Positions 18,734 through 27,712 of a stretch of 64,000 bases of DNA are shown here, piece by piece; the first letter of the stretch is position 1; every line of letters begins with the position of its first letter. The notes under the pieces are model-generated. The model had not been told where the DNA came from, did no database searches, and saw nothing but the letters and a program-made list of their open reading frames with translations. The translations under genes were made by a program, and so were the position numbers. Source of the DNA: Tenebrionibacter intestinalis (lineage in GTDB: Bacteria > Pseudomonadota > Gammaproteobacteria > Enterobacterales > Enterobacteriaceae); the NCBI RefSeq assembly GCF_016632365.1, contig NZ_JAEPBH010000001.1:1-64000 (forward strand), given 5' to 3'.

Positions 18734-20562
18734 GTGAAGTTTTTGAATCGAAGCTATTTCTGAAGACTGTGACCAGTAAACCCGGTGTCTACCGAATGTA
18801 TGACGCTCAGGGGACAGTTATCTACGTAGGCAAAGCCAAAGATTTAAAAAAACGCCTGGCAAGCTATTTCCGCAGTAATCTCGCCAGCCGTAAAACGGAA
18901 GCGCTGGTGGCGCAAATCCAGCATATTGATGTTACGGTCACCCATACCGAAACGGAAGCGCTACTGCTTGAACATAACTATATCAAGCTCTATCAGCCGC
19001 GATACAACGTACTACTGCGTGATGACAAATCTTATCCTTATATCTTCCTGAGTGCCGATACACATCCGCGCCTGGCGATGCATCGCGGCGCGAAACATGC
19101 GAAAGGCGAATATTTCGGCCCCTTTCCGAACGGTTATGCCGTGCGTGAAACGCTTGCGCTGTTGCAAAAAATCTTTCCTGTGCGCCAGTGTGAAAATAGC
19201 GTTTATCGCAATCGTACGCGCCCCTGTCTGCAATATCAGATCGGTCGTTGCCTTGGGCCATGTGTGGCTGGGCTGGTTACGGAAGAGGAGTATGCGCAAC
19301 AGGTTGAATACGTGCGTCTGTTTTTGTCAGGCAAAGACGATCAGGTGCTCAACCGTCTGGTAGAGCGTATGGAAATTGCCAGCCGCGAGCTGGCGTTTGA
19401 GGACGCAGCGCGTATACGCGATCAGATTCAGGCCGTGCGTCGCGTCACTGAAAAACAATTTGTTTCTAATAGCGGCGATGACCTTGATGTTATCGGCGTC
19501 GCCTTCGATGCGGGCCTGGCCTGCGTACACGTGCTGTTTATTCGCCAGGGTAAAGTCCTTGGCAGCCGCAGTTACTTTCCGAAAGTACCGGGCGGTACGG
19601 CGCTGCCGGAAGTAGTGGAAACCTTTGTCGGCCAGTTTTATTTGCAGGGCAGTCAGTTGCGTACGCTGCCGGGCGAAATCCTGCTCGACTTTGCGCTACA
19701 GGATAAGAGCGCGCTGGAGGAATCGCTCAGCGAACTGGCAGGGCGGCACGTTAACATTCAGACGCGTCCACGCGGCGATCGCGCCCGTTACCTGAAACTG
19801 GCGCGCACCAACGCTGCGACAGCGTTGGTGACAAAACTTTCGCAACACACCACTATCACACAGCGCTTGCAGGCGCTGGCTCAGGCGCTAAATCTCCCTG
19901 AGGTAAAGCGCATGGAATGCTTTGATATCAGCCACACTATGGGTGAACAGACGGTGGCGTCCTGCGTTGTGTTTGACCGCGATGGCCCGCTGCGCGCGGA
20001 GTACCGTCGCTATAATATTACCGGTATTACTCCCGGGGATGATTATGCCGCTATGCGTCAGGTGCTTAATCGCCGCTACGCAAAGGCGATGGATGCGAAC
20101 AAGATCCCGGATGTAATACTTATCGATGGTGGCAAAGGGCAGCTTGCGCAGGCGAAAAAAGTTTTCAGCGAACTGGATGTATCATGGGATAAACAGCACC
20201 CGCTGTTATTGGGCGTAGCAAAAGGTTCGGATCGCAAAGCGGGGCTTGAAACACTGTTTCTGGAGCCGGAAGGCGAAGGGTTTGCTCTGCCGCCGGATTC
20301 TCCCGCGCTGCATGTTATACAGCACATTCGCGATGAGTCACACGATCATGCCATCACCGGGCACCGTAAAAAACGTGCTAAAGTCAAAAATACCAGTACG
20401 CTGGAAGAGATTGAAGGGATTGGGCCAAAGCGGCGGCAGATGTTGCTTAAATACATGGGGGGACTGCAGCCGCTAAAGAATGCCGGTATAGAAGAGATTG
20501 AAAAAGTGCCTGGTATTTCAAGGGCGCTGGCAGAAAAAATCTACTACTCGTTGAAACATTGA
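18730..20562 (+). CDS. uvrC: UvrABC excinuclease subunit UvrC
   Basis: Makes both incisions in nucleotide excision repair. The N-terminal GIY-YIG nuclease ([22 protein letters not shown]) makes the 3' cut. A UVR domain (residues about 204-240) binds UvrB. The RNase H-like half ([28 protein letters not shown]) makes the 5' cut. A C-terminal helix-hairpin-helix pair ([30 protein letters not shown]) binds DNA. I place the start at the GTG at 18730, overlapping the uvrY stop by four bases, because it gives 610 residues as in E. coli. Confidence 0.96.
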   Translation: MSEVFESKLFLKTVTSKPGVYRMYDAQGTVIYVGKAKDLKKRLASYFRSNLASRKTEALVAQIQHIDVTVTHTETEALLLEHNYIKLYQPRYNVLLRDDKSYPYIFLSADTHPRLAMHRGAKHAKGEYFGPFPNGYAVRETLALLQKIFPVRQCENSVYRNRTRPCLQYQIGRCLGPCVAGLVTEEEYAQQVEYVRLFLSGKDDQVLNRLVERMEIASRELAFEDAARIRDQIQAVRRVTEKQFVSNSGDDLDVIGVAFDAGLACVHVLFIRQGKVLGSRSYFPKVPGGTALPEVVETFVGQFYLQGSQLRTLPGEILLDFALQDKSALEESLSELAGRHVNIQTRPRGDRARYLKLARTNAATALVTKLSQHTTITQRLQALAQALNLPEVKRMECFDISHTMGEQTVASCVVFDRDGPLRAEYRRYNITGITPGDDYAAMRQVLNRRYAKAMDANKIPDVILIDGGKGQLAQAKKVFSELDVSWDKQHPLLLGVAKGSDRKAGLETLFLEPEGEGFALPPDSPALHVIQHIRDESHDHAITGHRKKRAKVKNTSTLEEIEGIGPKRRQMLLKYMGGLQPLKNAGIEEIEKVPGISRALAEKIYYSLKH

Positions 20563-20619
20563 AGCCTATGTAGCAACATAGGGATAATTTCTACTGAGGA
20601 CAGCTAGTTACCCGGCCAT

Positions 20620-21168
20620 ATGCAACTAAATATTCCGACATTGCTCACGCTTTTCCGCGTCGTCTTGATTCCCTTTTTTGTTGTGGCGTTTTATTTGCCA
20701 TTTCCCTGGGCGCCGTTTCTTTGCGCGTTTATTTTTTGCTTCGCGGCCGTAACCGACTGGTTTGACGGATTTCTGGCGCGTCGCTGGAATCAGAGCACGC
20801 GATTTGGCGCGTTTCTCGATCCGGTTGCAGATAAAGTGATGGTCGCTATCGCACTGGTATTAGTGGCAGAGCACTACCATAGCTGGTGGGTAACGCTGCC
20901 GGCCGCTACGATGATCGCACGGGAAATTATTATCTCTGCATTGCGTGAATGGATGGCTGAAATCGGCAAACGTAGCAGCGTGGCGGTATCCTGGATCGGG
21001 AAGGTCAAAACAACCGCTCAGATGTTGGCGCTAATTGGTATGCTGTGGCGGCCCAATCTCTGGGTTGAGTATGCCGGCATTTCGCTATTTTTTATCGCTG
21101 CGCTGTTGACCTTCTGGTCAATGTTTCAATATTTAAGCGCTGCGCGCGGCGATTTGCTCGAACCCTGA
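20620..21168 (+). CDS. pgsA: Phosphatidylglycerophosphate synthase PgsA
   Basis: Transfers the phosphatidyl group from CDP-diacylglycerol to glycerol-3-phosphate, the committed step to phosphatidylglycerol and cardiolipin. The CDP-alcohol phosphotransferase signature D-G-x2-A-R-x8-G-x3-D-x3-D is intact in [19 protein letters not shown] and the following PVAD. There are four or more membrane helices, and the length is 182 residues as in E. coli. It sits directly before the glyW-cysT-leuZ tRNA cluster, the conserved enterobacterial order. Confidence 0.96.
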   Translation: MQLNIPTLLTLFRVVLIPFFVVAFYLPFPWAPFLCAFIFCFAAVTDWFDGFLARRWNQSTRFGAFLDPVADKVMVAIALVLVAEHYHSWWVTLPAATMIAREIIISALREWMAEIGKRSSVAVSWIGKVKTTAQMLALIGMLWRPNLWVEYAGISLFFIAALLTFWSMFQYLSAARGDLLEP

Positions 21169-21316
21169 TTGAAGCGACGCAAAATTCAGCAAATGAGTTA
21201 AGGAGTGCGAAAATTTCGTTGACTCGGTGCGTCAGGTAAGTAGAATGCATCGCATCGAACGGCAGCATGGTTTGCCAGATGATAAAGAAATCAAGCAATT
21301 AAGCATTGCTGATAGC

Positions 21317-21392
<76 letters not shown>

Positions 21393-21446
21393 GTTTATAG
21401 CATCAGCCGGCAACAGGCTGGCGCAGCCTGAAAAGGCCACCAATTT

Positions 21447-21520
21447 GGCGCGTTAACAAAGCGGTTATGTAGCGGATTGCAAATCCGCCTAGTCCGGTTC
21501 GACTCCGGAACGCGCCTCCA
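21447..21520 (+). tRNA. cysT: tRNA-Cys (GCA)
   Basis: A 74-base cloverleaf with acceptor GGCGCGT pairing with ACGCGCC, anticodon GCA inside GGATTGCAAATCC, T-arm GGTTCGACTCC and an encoded CCA. It is 54 bases after glyW. Confidence 0.97.
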
Positions 21521-21532
21521 CTTTATTCCCGA

Positions 21533-21618
21533 GCCCGGATGGTGAAATCGGTAGACACAAGGGATTTAAAATCCCTCGGCCTTTGGCTGTGTGGGTTCAA
21601 GTCCCACTCCGGGCACCA
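21533..21618 (+). tRNA. leuZ: tRNA-Leu (UAA)
   Basis: An 86-base class II tRNA with acceptor GCCCGGA, anticodon TAA inside GGGATTTAAAATCCC, a long variable arm, T-arm GGTTCAAGTCC and an encoded CCA. It is 12 bases after cysT, so the cluster is one transcript. Confidence 0.97.
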
Positions 21619-21660
21619 TCAGGAAAAAGTAATAAAATCAATGAAAAGCAGTGTCGTGTA

Positions 21661-21685
21661 AACCGCCTTCGGGGCGGTTTTTTTG
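21661..21685 (+). terminator. Terminator of the tRNA cluster
   Basis: AACCGCC and GGCGGTT form a stem around TTCGG, with a seven-T run on the plus strand. Confidence 0.85.
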
Positions 21686-21988
21686 TGTCTGCCATTCAGC
21701 TTTTCCGGCTGCCTGCGGCTTGGGGAGAGCGGTATAATTTCCTGTCGGTTTTATCCGTTAATTTCTGCCTGCTTTGCGGGAAATCAGATTTGTACGCAGC
21801 CAGCAAGAACGTACCGTAGCGCATTACGTAAACATGATTCGTTATTGATGGGGCTGGAGCATGGGCGCGAAACTGGAACGTACAGAGGTAATGAAGCATT
21901 TGCAGTTTTCAAAAAGCTTCTCACGTACCGTGGCATGGACAATATCGTATTGTCTGTGCCGTTTTTGAATACTGAACGATAAAGCCGG
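21686..21988. other. Gene-free stretch where yecA, tyrP and yecH would lie
   Basis: E. coli carries yecA, tyrP and yecH between leuZ and ftnA. No trace of them is visible. The open frames at 21583-21982 have no recognisable content. The repeat at 21989-22130 follows directly. Confidence 0.5.
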
Positions 21989-22130
21989 AGACTGCTGACA
22001 ACCCCCCATCCTGTCGCGGACAGGAAGGGATGAAATACAATAAAAAATAGGGGAAATCAAAGCATTGTTTTTCGCCTGCTTGTCACAAAGAAGGAAAAAA
22101 ACCGCTTTTTCCTTCTTTGTCAATAATCTG
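21989..22130 (-). repeat. Dispersed stem-loop repeat, copy 2
   Basis: On the minus strand it reads CAGATTATTGACAAAGAAGG, then stem I (AAAGAAGGAAAAA with its complement), GTGACAAGCAGGCG, a weakened stem II (GAAAAACAATGCTTTGATTT), an AT-rich spacer, stem III (TCCTGTC-CGC-GACAGGA) and GTCAGCAGTCT. It is 142 bases. It begins one base after the hairpin downstream of ftnA (22132-22150) and in the same orientation as ftnA transcription. Confidence 0.85.
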
Positions 22131-22131
22131 T

Positions 22132-22150
22132 CCGCCTTCAGTGAAGGCGG
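22132..22150 (-). terminator. ftnA terminator hairpin, separated from its T-run
   Basis: CCGCCTTCA and TGAAGGCGG form a perfect nine-base-pair stem four bases after the ftnA stop. Instead of a T-run, the repeat copy 2 follows at once. Transcripts may now end at the T-rich second arm of the repeat's first stem. Confidence 0.6.
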
Positions 22151-22154
22151 TTAT

Positions 22155-22643
22155 TTATTCCAGCGTTGCCAGCTCTTTATCGATGAAATATAAACCTTCA
22201 CCGCTTTTCCCGACCATTGCGAGTTTATCCAGCACAGATTTAAATAGTTTTTCTTCTTCATGCTGTTCTGAGACGTACCATTGCAGGAAATTAAAGGTTG
22301 GATAGTCCTGGCTGGTCATTGCGAAATGCGCCAGTTCATTAATCTTACGCGTAATAAGCTGCTCGTGTTCCAGCGTTATTTTAAACAGCTCATCGAGAGA
22401 GGAATAGTCTGCAAAGGGCGACGCCAGCACCTCGATTCGCGGCAGATTGCCGGTATCGGTCAGATAATCAAACAGGCGCTGCATGTGGGCCATTTCTTCC
22501 TGGGCGTGGCGGCGCAGGAAGGCGGCTGCGCCTTCATAGCTGTGATAGCTGCACCAGGCGCTCATTTGCTGGTAAAGCAGCGATGAGTAAAGCTCCAGAT
22601 TCATTTGCGCATTGAGTTTATCGATCATATCTGATTGCAACAT
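22155..22643 (-). CDS. ftnA: Ferritin FtnA
   Basis: A 24-mer iron-storage ferritin that oxidises and stores iron in the cytoplasm. The protein is 162 residues with the ferritin four-helix layout. The ferroxidase ligands Glu17, Glu50, His53 and Glu94 are all in place by direct count ([19 protein letters not shown]), and the EQHEEEK segment supplies the third-site glutamates. The start has GGGAGAG upstream. It is transcribed away from the tRNA cluster's far side, and its terminator abuts repeat copy 2. Confidence 0.95.
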   Translation of the reverse strand: MLQSDMIDKLNAQMNLELYSSLLYQQMSAWCSYHSYEGAAAFLRRHAQEEMAHMQRLFDYLTDTGNLPRIEVLASPFADYSSLDELFKITLEHEQLITRKINELAHFAMTSQDYPTFNFLQWYVSEQHEEEKLFKSVLDKLAMVGKSGEGLYFIDKELATLE

Positions 22644-22831
22644 ATATTCTCTCCCGTGAATTTTAAAAAAGCAGGCTGAGCTACTTTACTGTTATGTTAC
22701 AAAAAACAAAAGCGGAATTATCAAATAATAAAAGTATCACGGTATTTATTTCCGGGTTAAAAATAAAAGTGAAAATTATTCTTATTATTAATCAGAAGGC
22801 CAGCGAAAAAATAGTAATGCTGGCGGGATAA

Positions 22832-23155
22832 TTAACGTGCCATATCCTGTATTTTCAGACCACATTGATATTCCAGCGTAACGGTTTCTTTCATGCACAT
22901 GGGGCCACTGTAGAGCGAACAGGTATGTATGAGATCGCCATAACGTTGTGCTGAGGCGTACCCCCACTTGCCGCACTGGGATGCGGCGGTTTTTTTAGCA
23001 TCGTTTTCATCAAACACGCCATACAGTAGCGGTACTGTGCTGTAACTCAGGCGTACTACGCCGCTGACGGCGTCGCTATCGGCAATTTGCGGTTCTTTTT
23101 TGAACGTACAGCCGGTCAGAATGATAATGGCCACAGCGAACAGGTGCTTTTTCAT
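22832..23155 (-). CDS. yecR: YecR-like lipoprotein
   Basis: A 107-residue protein with a lipoprotein signal (MKK, hydrophobic core, lipobox LTGC with cysteine at residue 16). The mature part has GVVRLSY and paired cysteines (ASQCGKWGY, HTCSLYSGPMC, EYQCGL). Length, position beside ftnA and the general pattern fit E. coli YecR, which there belongs to the flagellar FlhDC regulon. Flagellar genes are missing in this window, so its retention is notable. The similarity is modest and the name is therefore tentative. Confidence 0.65.
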   Translation of the reverse strand: MKKHLFAVAIIILTGCTFKKEPQIADSDAVSGVVRLSYSTVPLLYGVFDENDAKKTAASQCGKWGYASAQRYGDLIHTCSLYSGPMCMKETVTLEYQCGLKIQDMAR

Positions 23156-23404
23156 CGTGCTATCTCAGTTTGTGGTTTTTTACTGAGCCTAACACGCTTC
23201 TGGCCCGGTCTATCGGCGGAATAACGCTATGAAATACCGACGTCTGTAGGGATTACGTCAGGCATCCGGCGATAAGGCACAATCACAGCGATTATTTTAT
23301 AAAACGGCTTTTCATTTTATTTGAATTCATTTCATCAGAAAGGTATGGTGGGAGCACAATGACACTATCTGCGGATGGTCCGCAAGCCGAGCTGGAGATG
23401 TAGA

Positions 23405-24043
23405 ATGAAAATTGCGCTGATGATGGAAAACAGTCAGGCGGCAAAAAACGCCGTCGTCTTACGTGAATTACAGGCCGTAGCCGGTGAGAAAACATACCCG
23501 GTTTACAATGTAGGAATGTGCGACGAGCAGGATCATCACCTGACTTATATCCACCTGGGCATTATGGCAAGTATTTTGCTTAATGCAAAAGCGGTGGATT
23601 TTGTCGTGACCGGCTGCGGCACAGGGCAAGGAGCGTTGATGTCGCTGAATATACATCCCGGCGTAGTATGCGGCTACTGTATCGATCCGGCTGATGCGTA
23701 TTTATTTTGCCAAATCAATAACGGTAACGCGCTGTCGCTGCCGTTTGCAAAAGGTTTTGGCTGGGGGGCCGAGCTGAATATACGCTTTATCTTTGAAAAA
23801 GCCTTCAGCGGCTGCCGGGGGGAGGGTTACCCACCGGAGCGAAAAGAGCCCCAGGTGCGCAACGCCGGGATTCTGAATCAGGTGAAGGCAGCGGTTGTGA
23901 AGGATAACTACCTGGATACGCTGCGTGCTATCGAGCCGTCGCTGGTGAAAACGGCGGTTTCTGGCGAGCGTTTCCAGCAGTGTTTCTTTGAGAATGCCCG
24001 GGATCCGGAAATTGTAGCGTTTGTTCGCAATATTCTGGCCTGA
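23405..24043 (+). CDS. RpiB/LacA/LacB-family sugar-phosphate isomerase
   Basis: A 212-residue protein. The family core is clear: IHLGIMASILL, then DFVVTGCGTGQGALMSLN with the GCGTGxG loop that carries the catalytic cysteine in RpiB, and then the active-site region PADAYLFCQINNGNALSLPF. It differs from RpiB (about 150 aa) in an extra C-terminal helical region of about 60 residues, so the sugar phosphate it uses cannot be named. The frame is open from 23375, but the ATG at 23405 has GGAGATG upstream and starts at the family N terminus (MKIALMMENSQ). It is a single gene with no sugar-transport partner nearby. Confidence 0.85.
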   Translation: MKIALMMENSQAAKNAVVLRELQAVAGEKTYPVYNVGMCDEQDHHLTYIHLGIMASILLNAKAVDFVVTGCGTGQGALMSLNIHPGVVCGYCIDPADAYLFCQINNGNALSLPFAKGFGWGAELNIRFIFEKAFSGCRGEGYPPERKEPQVRNAGILNQVKAAVVKDNYLDTLRAIEPSLVKTAVSGERFQQCFFENARDPEIVAFVRNILA

Positions 24044-25105
24044 TTGCGACGGGCCTGTTTCGGCGCGTTTGGCAACTGCAAAAAAGCGTATTTTGCCTTT
24101 CCCCGTAACGCATAAAGCGGCATCCTGCGCCTAATACCGGTCAGTTAAGCATGTTTGTGAATAACGATTTCCGTTAATGCAAAAAACCATGCCATATTGA
24201 GGTTTGGTATGGGCTGACCCCATAAAGCGGGGCAGTCATGTTTTCAGGGCCTGGGTTCGGCACTCTGGCGAACTCAGGCTATACGCTCATGGTTGTAATA
24301 GGGGCGGCTTCCGTCAGTGCCATCCTTTAACTTACTGTTATTTCTGGCCTTCACCCAATAAAAGCATGTCGATCTTAGCGTGCTAAAAAAGCTTTCAGCC
24401 ATCGCATTATCCGGGCAATTACTTTTCCCCATATACGCTGGAGCGCGACCCCAGGCTTTTAACTTTCCCTGATAAGCTGCCATTTTGCTACTGTCTGCCC
24501 TGCGCTGAATGAAGCGCAGGCGTGCCGCCCGGATTTTTCATCAGGCCTTTGTGCAATGGCGTCACGCCTGAGGAGGTTGTGGCAACCGCACGATCCCGGT
24601 TTTTCCTGGCGCAGTACTTTTTTTACCCGGCCGCAGCATATAGTTTTGTGTTTAATCAGCTAACTACAACGTCTCTTTACCCGTTTAACGTTGCTGAATT
24701 TCCCTTTGCCAGCGGGCTTTAAGTGAACGGTAATCTTAAGAAACCGCTATTACACCTGTTCCCGGCGTTCTGCTTTTCATCCTCGCTGGTTTCGCTTTTT
24801 AAGCCAAATCCAGTGGGCAGGCGCTCTGTAATGCCAGACGGATAAGGCTGCAAACAACGCCGGTTGCTCACTGTACTGAAAAGAAGCAAAACCTTCTGCG
24901 TGACGGGCCGGAAAAAGAGGGCTGTATGCTTAAACGAATGAAATTTGTTGAGGGCTAAACGTTATAATACATGCCCGGTGTCTGCTTTGGGACGGTAAAC
25001 GCCTTCGTGTTTACGCCGGACAGACGTACCGGCGCGCTTTGCCCACGTACTTTTTTACGTAGAGCGGAGCCGTATTCGTGTCCTTACTTATCACAGGAAT
25101 TCTTG
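24044..25105. other. Intergenic stretch with an IS3 remnant
   Basis: Apart from the transposase fragment at 24236-24483, I see no gene. The open frame at 24522-24722 is unlike any protein I know. Confidence 0.5.
24236..24483 (-). mobile_element. Remnant of an IS3-family transposase
   Basis: The C-terminal end of an IS3-type DDE transposase. GKSNCPDNAMAESFFSTLR contains the final glutamate of the DDE triad, and PYYNHERI is the usual motif near the end. A stop then interrupts the frame; in a neighbouring frame LSSPECRTQALKT follows, the expected C terminus, ending at 24236. The N-terminal half and left end are missing and there is at least one frameshift, so the element is dead. TGACTGCCCC next to the stop may be part of its terminal repeat. 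Confidence 0.82.
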
Positions 25106-25357
25106 ATGTCTCAGCAACTTACGCAAAATGAAGAAATTTTATCCGATGTGGTGGCTTGCCCGTTGGTGATTAAACAAATTCTGGATGTTATTGATGTTAT
25201 CGCGCCTGTAGAGGTGCGCGAAAAAATGGCGGGTCAGCTAAAATCTATTGATCTTTCCGCCGGTGGCGTAGCCTCCGATCCCATCACGAATAGAGCAATA
25301 CAAAAAGCGATTGCGCTTATTGAATTAAAATTTACGCGCAGTGAAGAGGCGCACTAA
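25106..25357 (+). CDS. yecJ: DUF2766 protein YecJ
   Basis: An 83-residue soluble protein. [27 protein letters not shown] and [13 protein letters not shown] match E. coli YecJ (83 aa) very closely. Its function is unknown. The ATG at 25106 has CAGGA upstream; the frame also opens further upstream, but without family similarity. It keeps its E. coli position beside ftnB. Confidence 0.9.
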   Translation: MSQQLTQNEEILSDVVACPLVIKQILDVIDVIAPVEVREKMAGQLKSIDLSAGGVASDPITNRAIQKAIALIELKFTRSEEAH

Positions 25358-25645
25358 AATTTATATTCTTAAAAGAATTTATTTACTTAAAACCGGCGCG
25401 TCATGGAATATTTCAGCACTAACTGGCTGGAATAGTTATAGGCCGCCGGCTTTACGTGTCTTACTCATTTTTCTCTATCCGTTATTACAGGGTGTTGTAC
25501 TTATTTCCGGCATAACAGGTTTGGTAAGTTGCAATAGAGATTTTTTCGTTAATTAAGCGAGCGTTCTGAATAGCAGGCGTACAGGGTAATATAAAATCTG
25601 AAAAATTCCGGACGTTGGTCGCCTGGATAAATTTTGGCTGCGGAC

Positions 25646-26134
25646 TTAAGCCGTTTCATACACTGAGCTGCCCCGGGCGCGTCCTGAGGGCGATGGCAGG
25701 TTGATACCCGCTCTTTGTTGCTGCATTTCAAGCATACAGTCGCGTTCATGACGATATTGAGTGAACAACTGCTGTAAAAAAGCCATTGTGGAAAAATCGC
25801 CCATCTCCTGTGCCGTGCGCTTTAGTTGAGAAAGGTGCATCAGGCGTAAGCGTAAACCCTGAAGGGCTTGCTCGAAAAGCTCATCAAGGCAAAATTCGGA
25901 AAGGTGGGGCTGTTCGGCCTCGTCAGGGCAGGGGATTGCGCCAATATTCTTCATATAATGGAATAAGTGAGCCATTCGCGTTACGCCTTCCTGAGCCCGT
26001 GTTTGAAAAAAATTTGACAAATGGTCCATGTTGCGATTGAGACACCCCTTGCTCAAAAGTAAATATCGCTGAGAAGAAAGGTATTCAAGCTCTACCTGCG
26101 TACTCAATTCCTGCACGATTCTGGACGCCGACAT
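25646..26134 (-). CDS. ftnB: Ferritin-like protein FtnB
   Basis: A ferritin-fold protein of 162 residues in the E. coli ftnB position. Aligned to FtnA by count, it keeps Glu17 (ELEY) but has Gly50, Arg53 and Leu94 in place of the ferroxidase ligands Glu50, His53 and Glu94. FtnB proteins of enterobacteria also lack most of these ligands and are thought to help repair iron-sulfur clusters or hold ferrous iron rather than store it. The last 20 residues are unrelated to FtnA. The degree of divergence suggests a relaxed or altered role. Confidence 0.8.
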   Translation of the reverse strand: MSASRIVQELSTQVELEYLSSQRYLLLSKGCLNRNMDHLSNFFQTRAQEGVTRMAHLFHYMKNIGAIPCPDEAEQPHLSEFCLDELFEQALQGLRLRLMHLSQLKRTAQEMGDFSTMAFLQQLFTQYRHERDCMLEMQQQRAGINLPSPSGRARGSSVYETA

Positions 26135-26905
26135 GATGAATATCCTTATTGTAGTATAAACGGTTTTTTTAAAACTGCCTGCTGTTACTGAGAAAATATC
26201 CTAAATTTTGCCGCTCGCCAATTAATAACGAAGAGATTTTAACGAGAAATATATACTGAGGAAAGTCTCATTTTATAAGGATTTACAGTTTAAAATGCGC
26301 CTTCGTCTGAGTGTTATATAAATATATCCTTTCTAAACATAGTATTAATTTTCTTTTTAAACCGATATCGCAGTTATGTTATCAGTATATCCGAATTAAT
26401 AATTCGGTATTTTCTAAAGGACAAACAGGTATAGACAGCACTAATTTTAGGGGAAACCTATTTCTTGACGCAAACGGCGTTAACTAAAGTTAACTAAATA
26501 AGCGCCGACCAGGATGCTTTAACTTATGTTAATGAATATTTAAATGCTGAAACCTTCAAATTATGCGCTGGATCAATTACCGGGGCTGTTAATTGATCCA
26601 GCTTTATTGATTTTACTTGTCTTTAAGCCGCAGCCGTTAGCAGAAGGTTTGCGTTATTTTTAATTTTAAAAAGAGCTATTTAGAATGGTTTTGCCGGCTA
26701 TGCTGTGTTGAATATTAACTTCGGGTTTTGCCGGCGCGTCTGGTTTAGTTTTGCTCAATGGCCAAAGGGTAATCCCGATTAATTTGCATCGTGATATATG
26801 CATAACACCGCTAAAAATGGCGACCCGGGTCACGCTGACTATACTTATAGGGTTAACAGATGGGCGGCGCTCTGCTGCCCATCACCATTTATGAGGAAAC
26901 AGCTG
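26135..26905. other. AT-rich gene-free stretch before otsB
   Basis: E. coli has araFGH between ftnB and otsB; it is absent here. The stretch is AT-rich. It holds a direct repeat TTAACTAAAGTTAACTAAA inside a GGCG...GCGCC stem (26476-26504) and a strong hairpin at 26567-26602. Confidence 0.55.
26567..26602 (+). terminator. Strong isolated hairpin, possible terminator
   Basis: GCTGGATCAATTA and TAATTGATCCAGC form a perfect 13-base-pair stem with a ten-base loop, followed by TTTATTGATTTT. No annotated gene ends here on the plus strand. It could end a non-coding transcript from the AT-rich region. Confidence 0.5.
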
Positions 26906-27712
26906 GTGACAGAAGCAACATCCTTACCGCCTCTGCGCCCGGGGTCTTACGCTTTTTTTTTCGATCTTGATGGCACACTGGCTGAAATCAAACCGCAACC
27001 GGAGCAGGTGGTTATTCCACAAACGGTGCGGCACAGGCTTGGTCAACTGGCTCGCTTATGTGACGGGGCTGTAGCATTGATTTCAGGGCGCTCAATGGCT
27101 GAACTGGACAGGTTAGCCGCCCCATTGCATTTGCCGCTGGCTGGCGTGCATGGCGCAGAGCGTCGCGATATCAGTGGAAAAGTCCTTCGCGTTAATCTGG
27201 CGCCGACGCTGGTAGAGCAGCTTAGCCGGTATCTGGTAGAAGAACTGAGCGTGTTCCCCGGCGCGCGGCTTGAAATAAAAGGCATGGCGTTTGCGCTGCA
27301 TTACAGGCAAGCGCCGCAGCATGCGTCTGCGATTATCCAACTTGCCAACCGGCTGGTCGCGCAGCATGACGGCCTGTCGCTTCAGCCAGGCAAGAGTGTG
27401 GTGGAAATCAAGCCTGCGGGCATCAGTAAAGGCTCCGCTATCGCGGCTTTTATGCATGAAGCGCCGTTTGCCGGGCGCAGGCCCGTCTTTTTAGGGGATG
27501 ATTTGACGGACGAAGCGGGGTTTGACATCGTCAATGAGCTTAATGGCGTGAGTATTAAAATTGGCGCAGGCGAGAGCCGCGCGCAGCAACGGCTGCAGGA
27601 TGTCCAGGCCGTTTATCACTGGCTGGAGCAAACTACCTACCAACTCGAACAAGAATTAAATCGTTTACCTTTGAGGAGGGCAGGCAATGAGTCGTTTAAT
27701 CGTGGTATCTAA
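26906..27712 (+). CDS. otsB: Trehalose-6-phosphate phosphatase OtsB
   Basis: Removes the phosphate from trehalose-6-phosphate, the last step in making trehalose as an osmoprotectant. HAD motifs are present: FFFDLDGTLAEIKP (motif I, nucleophile and acid/base aspartates), ALISGRS (motif II) and VFLGDDLTDEAGF (motif IV). GVHGAERRD and VEIKPAGISKGSAI match the family. The frame is open from 26798, but the GTG at 26906, after GAGGAAACAG, gives 268 residues (E. coli 266). The start of otsA lies 26 bases inside the end of this gene. Confidence 0.94.
   Translation: MTEATSLPPLRPGSYAFFFDLDGTLAEIKPQPEQVVIPQTVRHRLGQLARLCDGAVALISGRSMAELDRLAAPLHLPLAGVHGAERRDISGKVLRVNLAPTLVEQLSRYLVEELSVFPGARLEIKGMAFALHYRQAPQHASAIIQLANRLVAQHDGLSLQPGKSVVEIKPAGISKGSAIAAFMHEAPFAGRRPVFLGDDLTDEAGFDIVNELNGVSIKIGAGESRAQQRLQDVQAVYHWLEQTTYQLEQELNRLPLRRAGNESFNRGI

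Noticed and set aside
23255-23280. REP-like segment (GGCATCCGGCGATAAGGC)
   Set aside because: Only half of a REP palindrome; no paired arm, so not called as a repeat.
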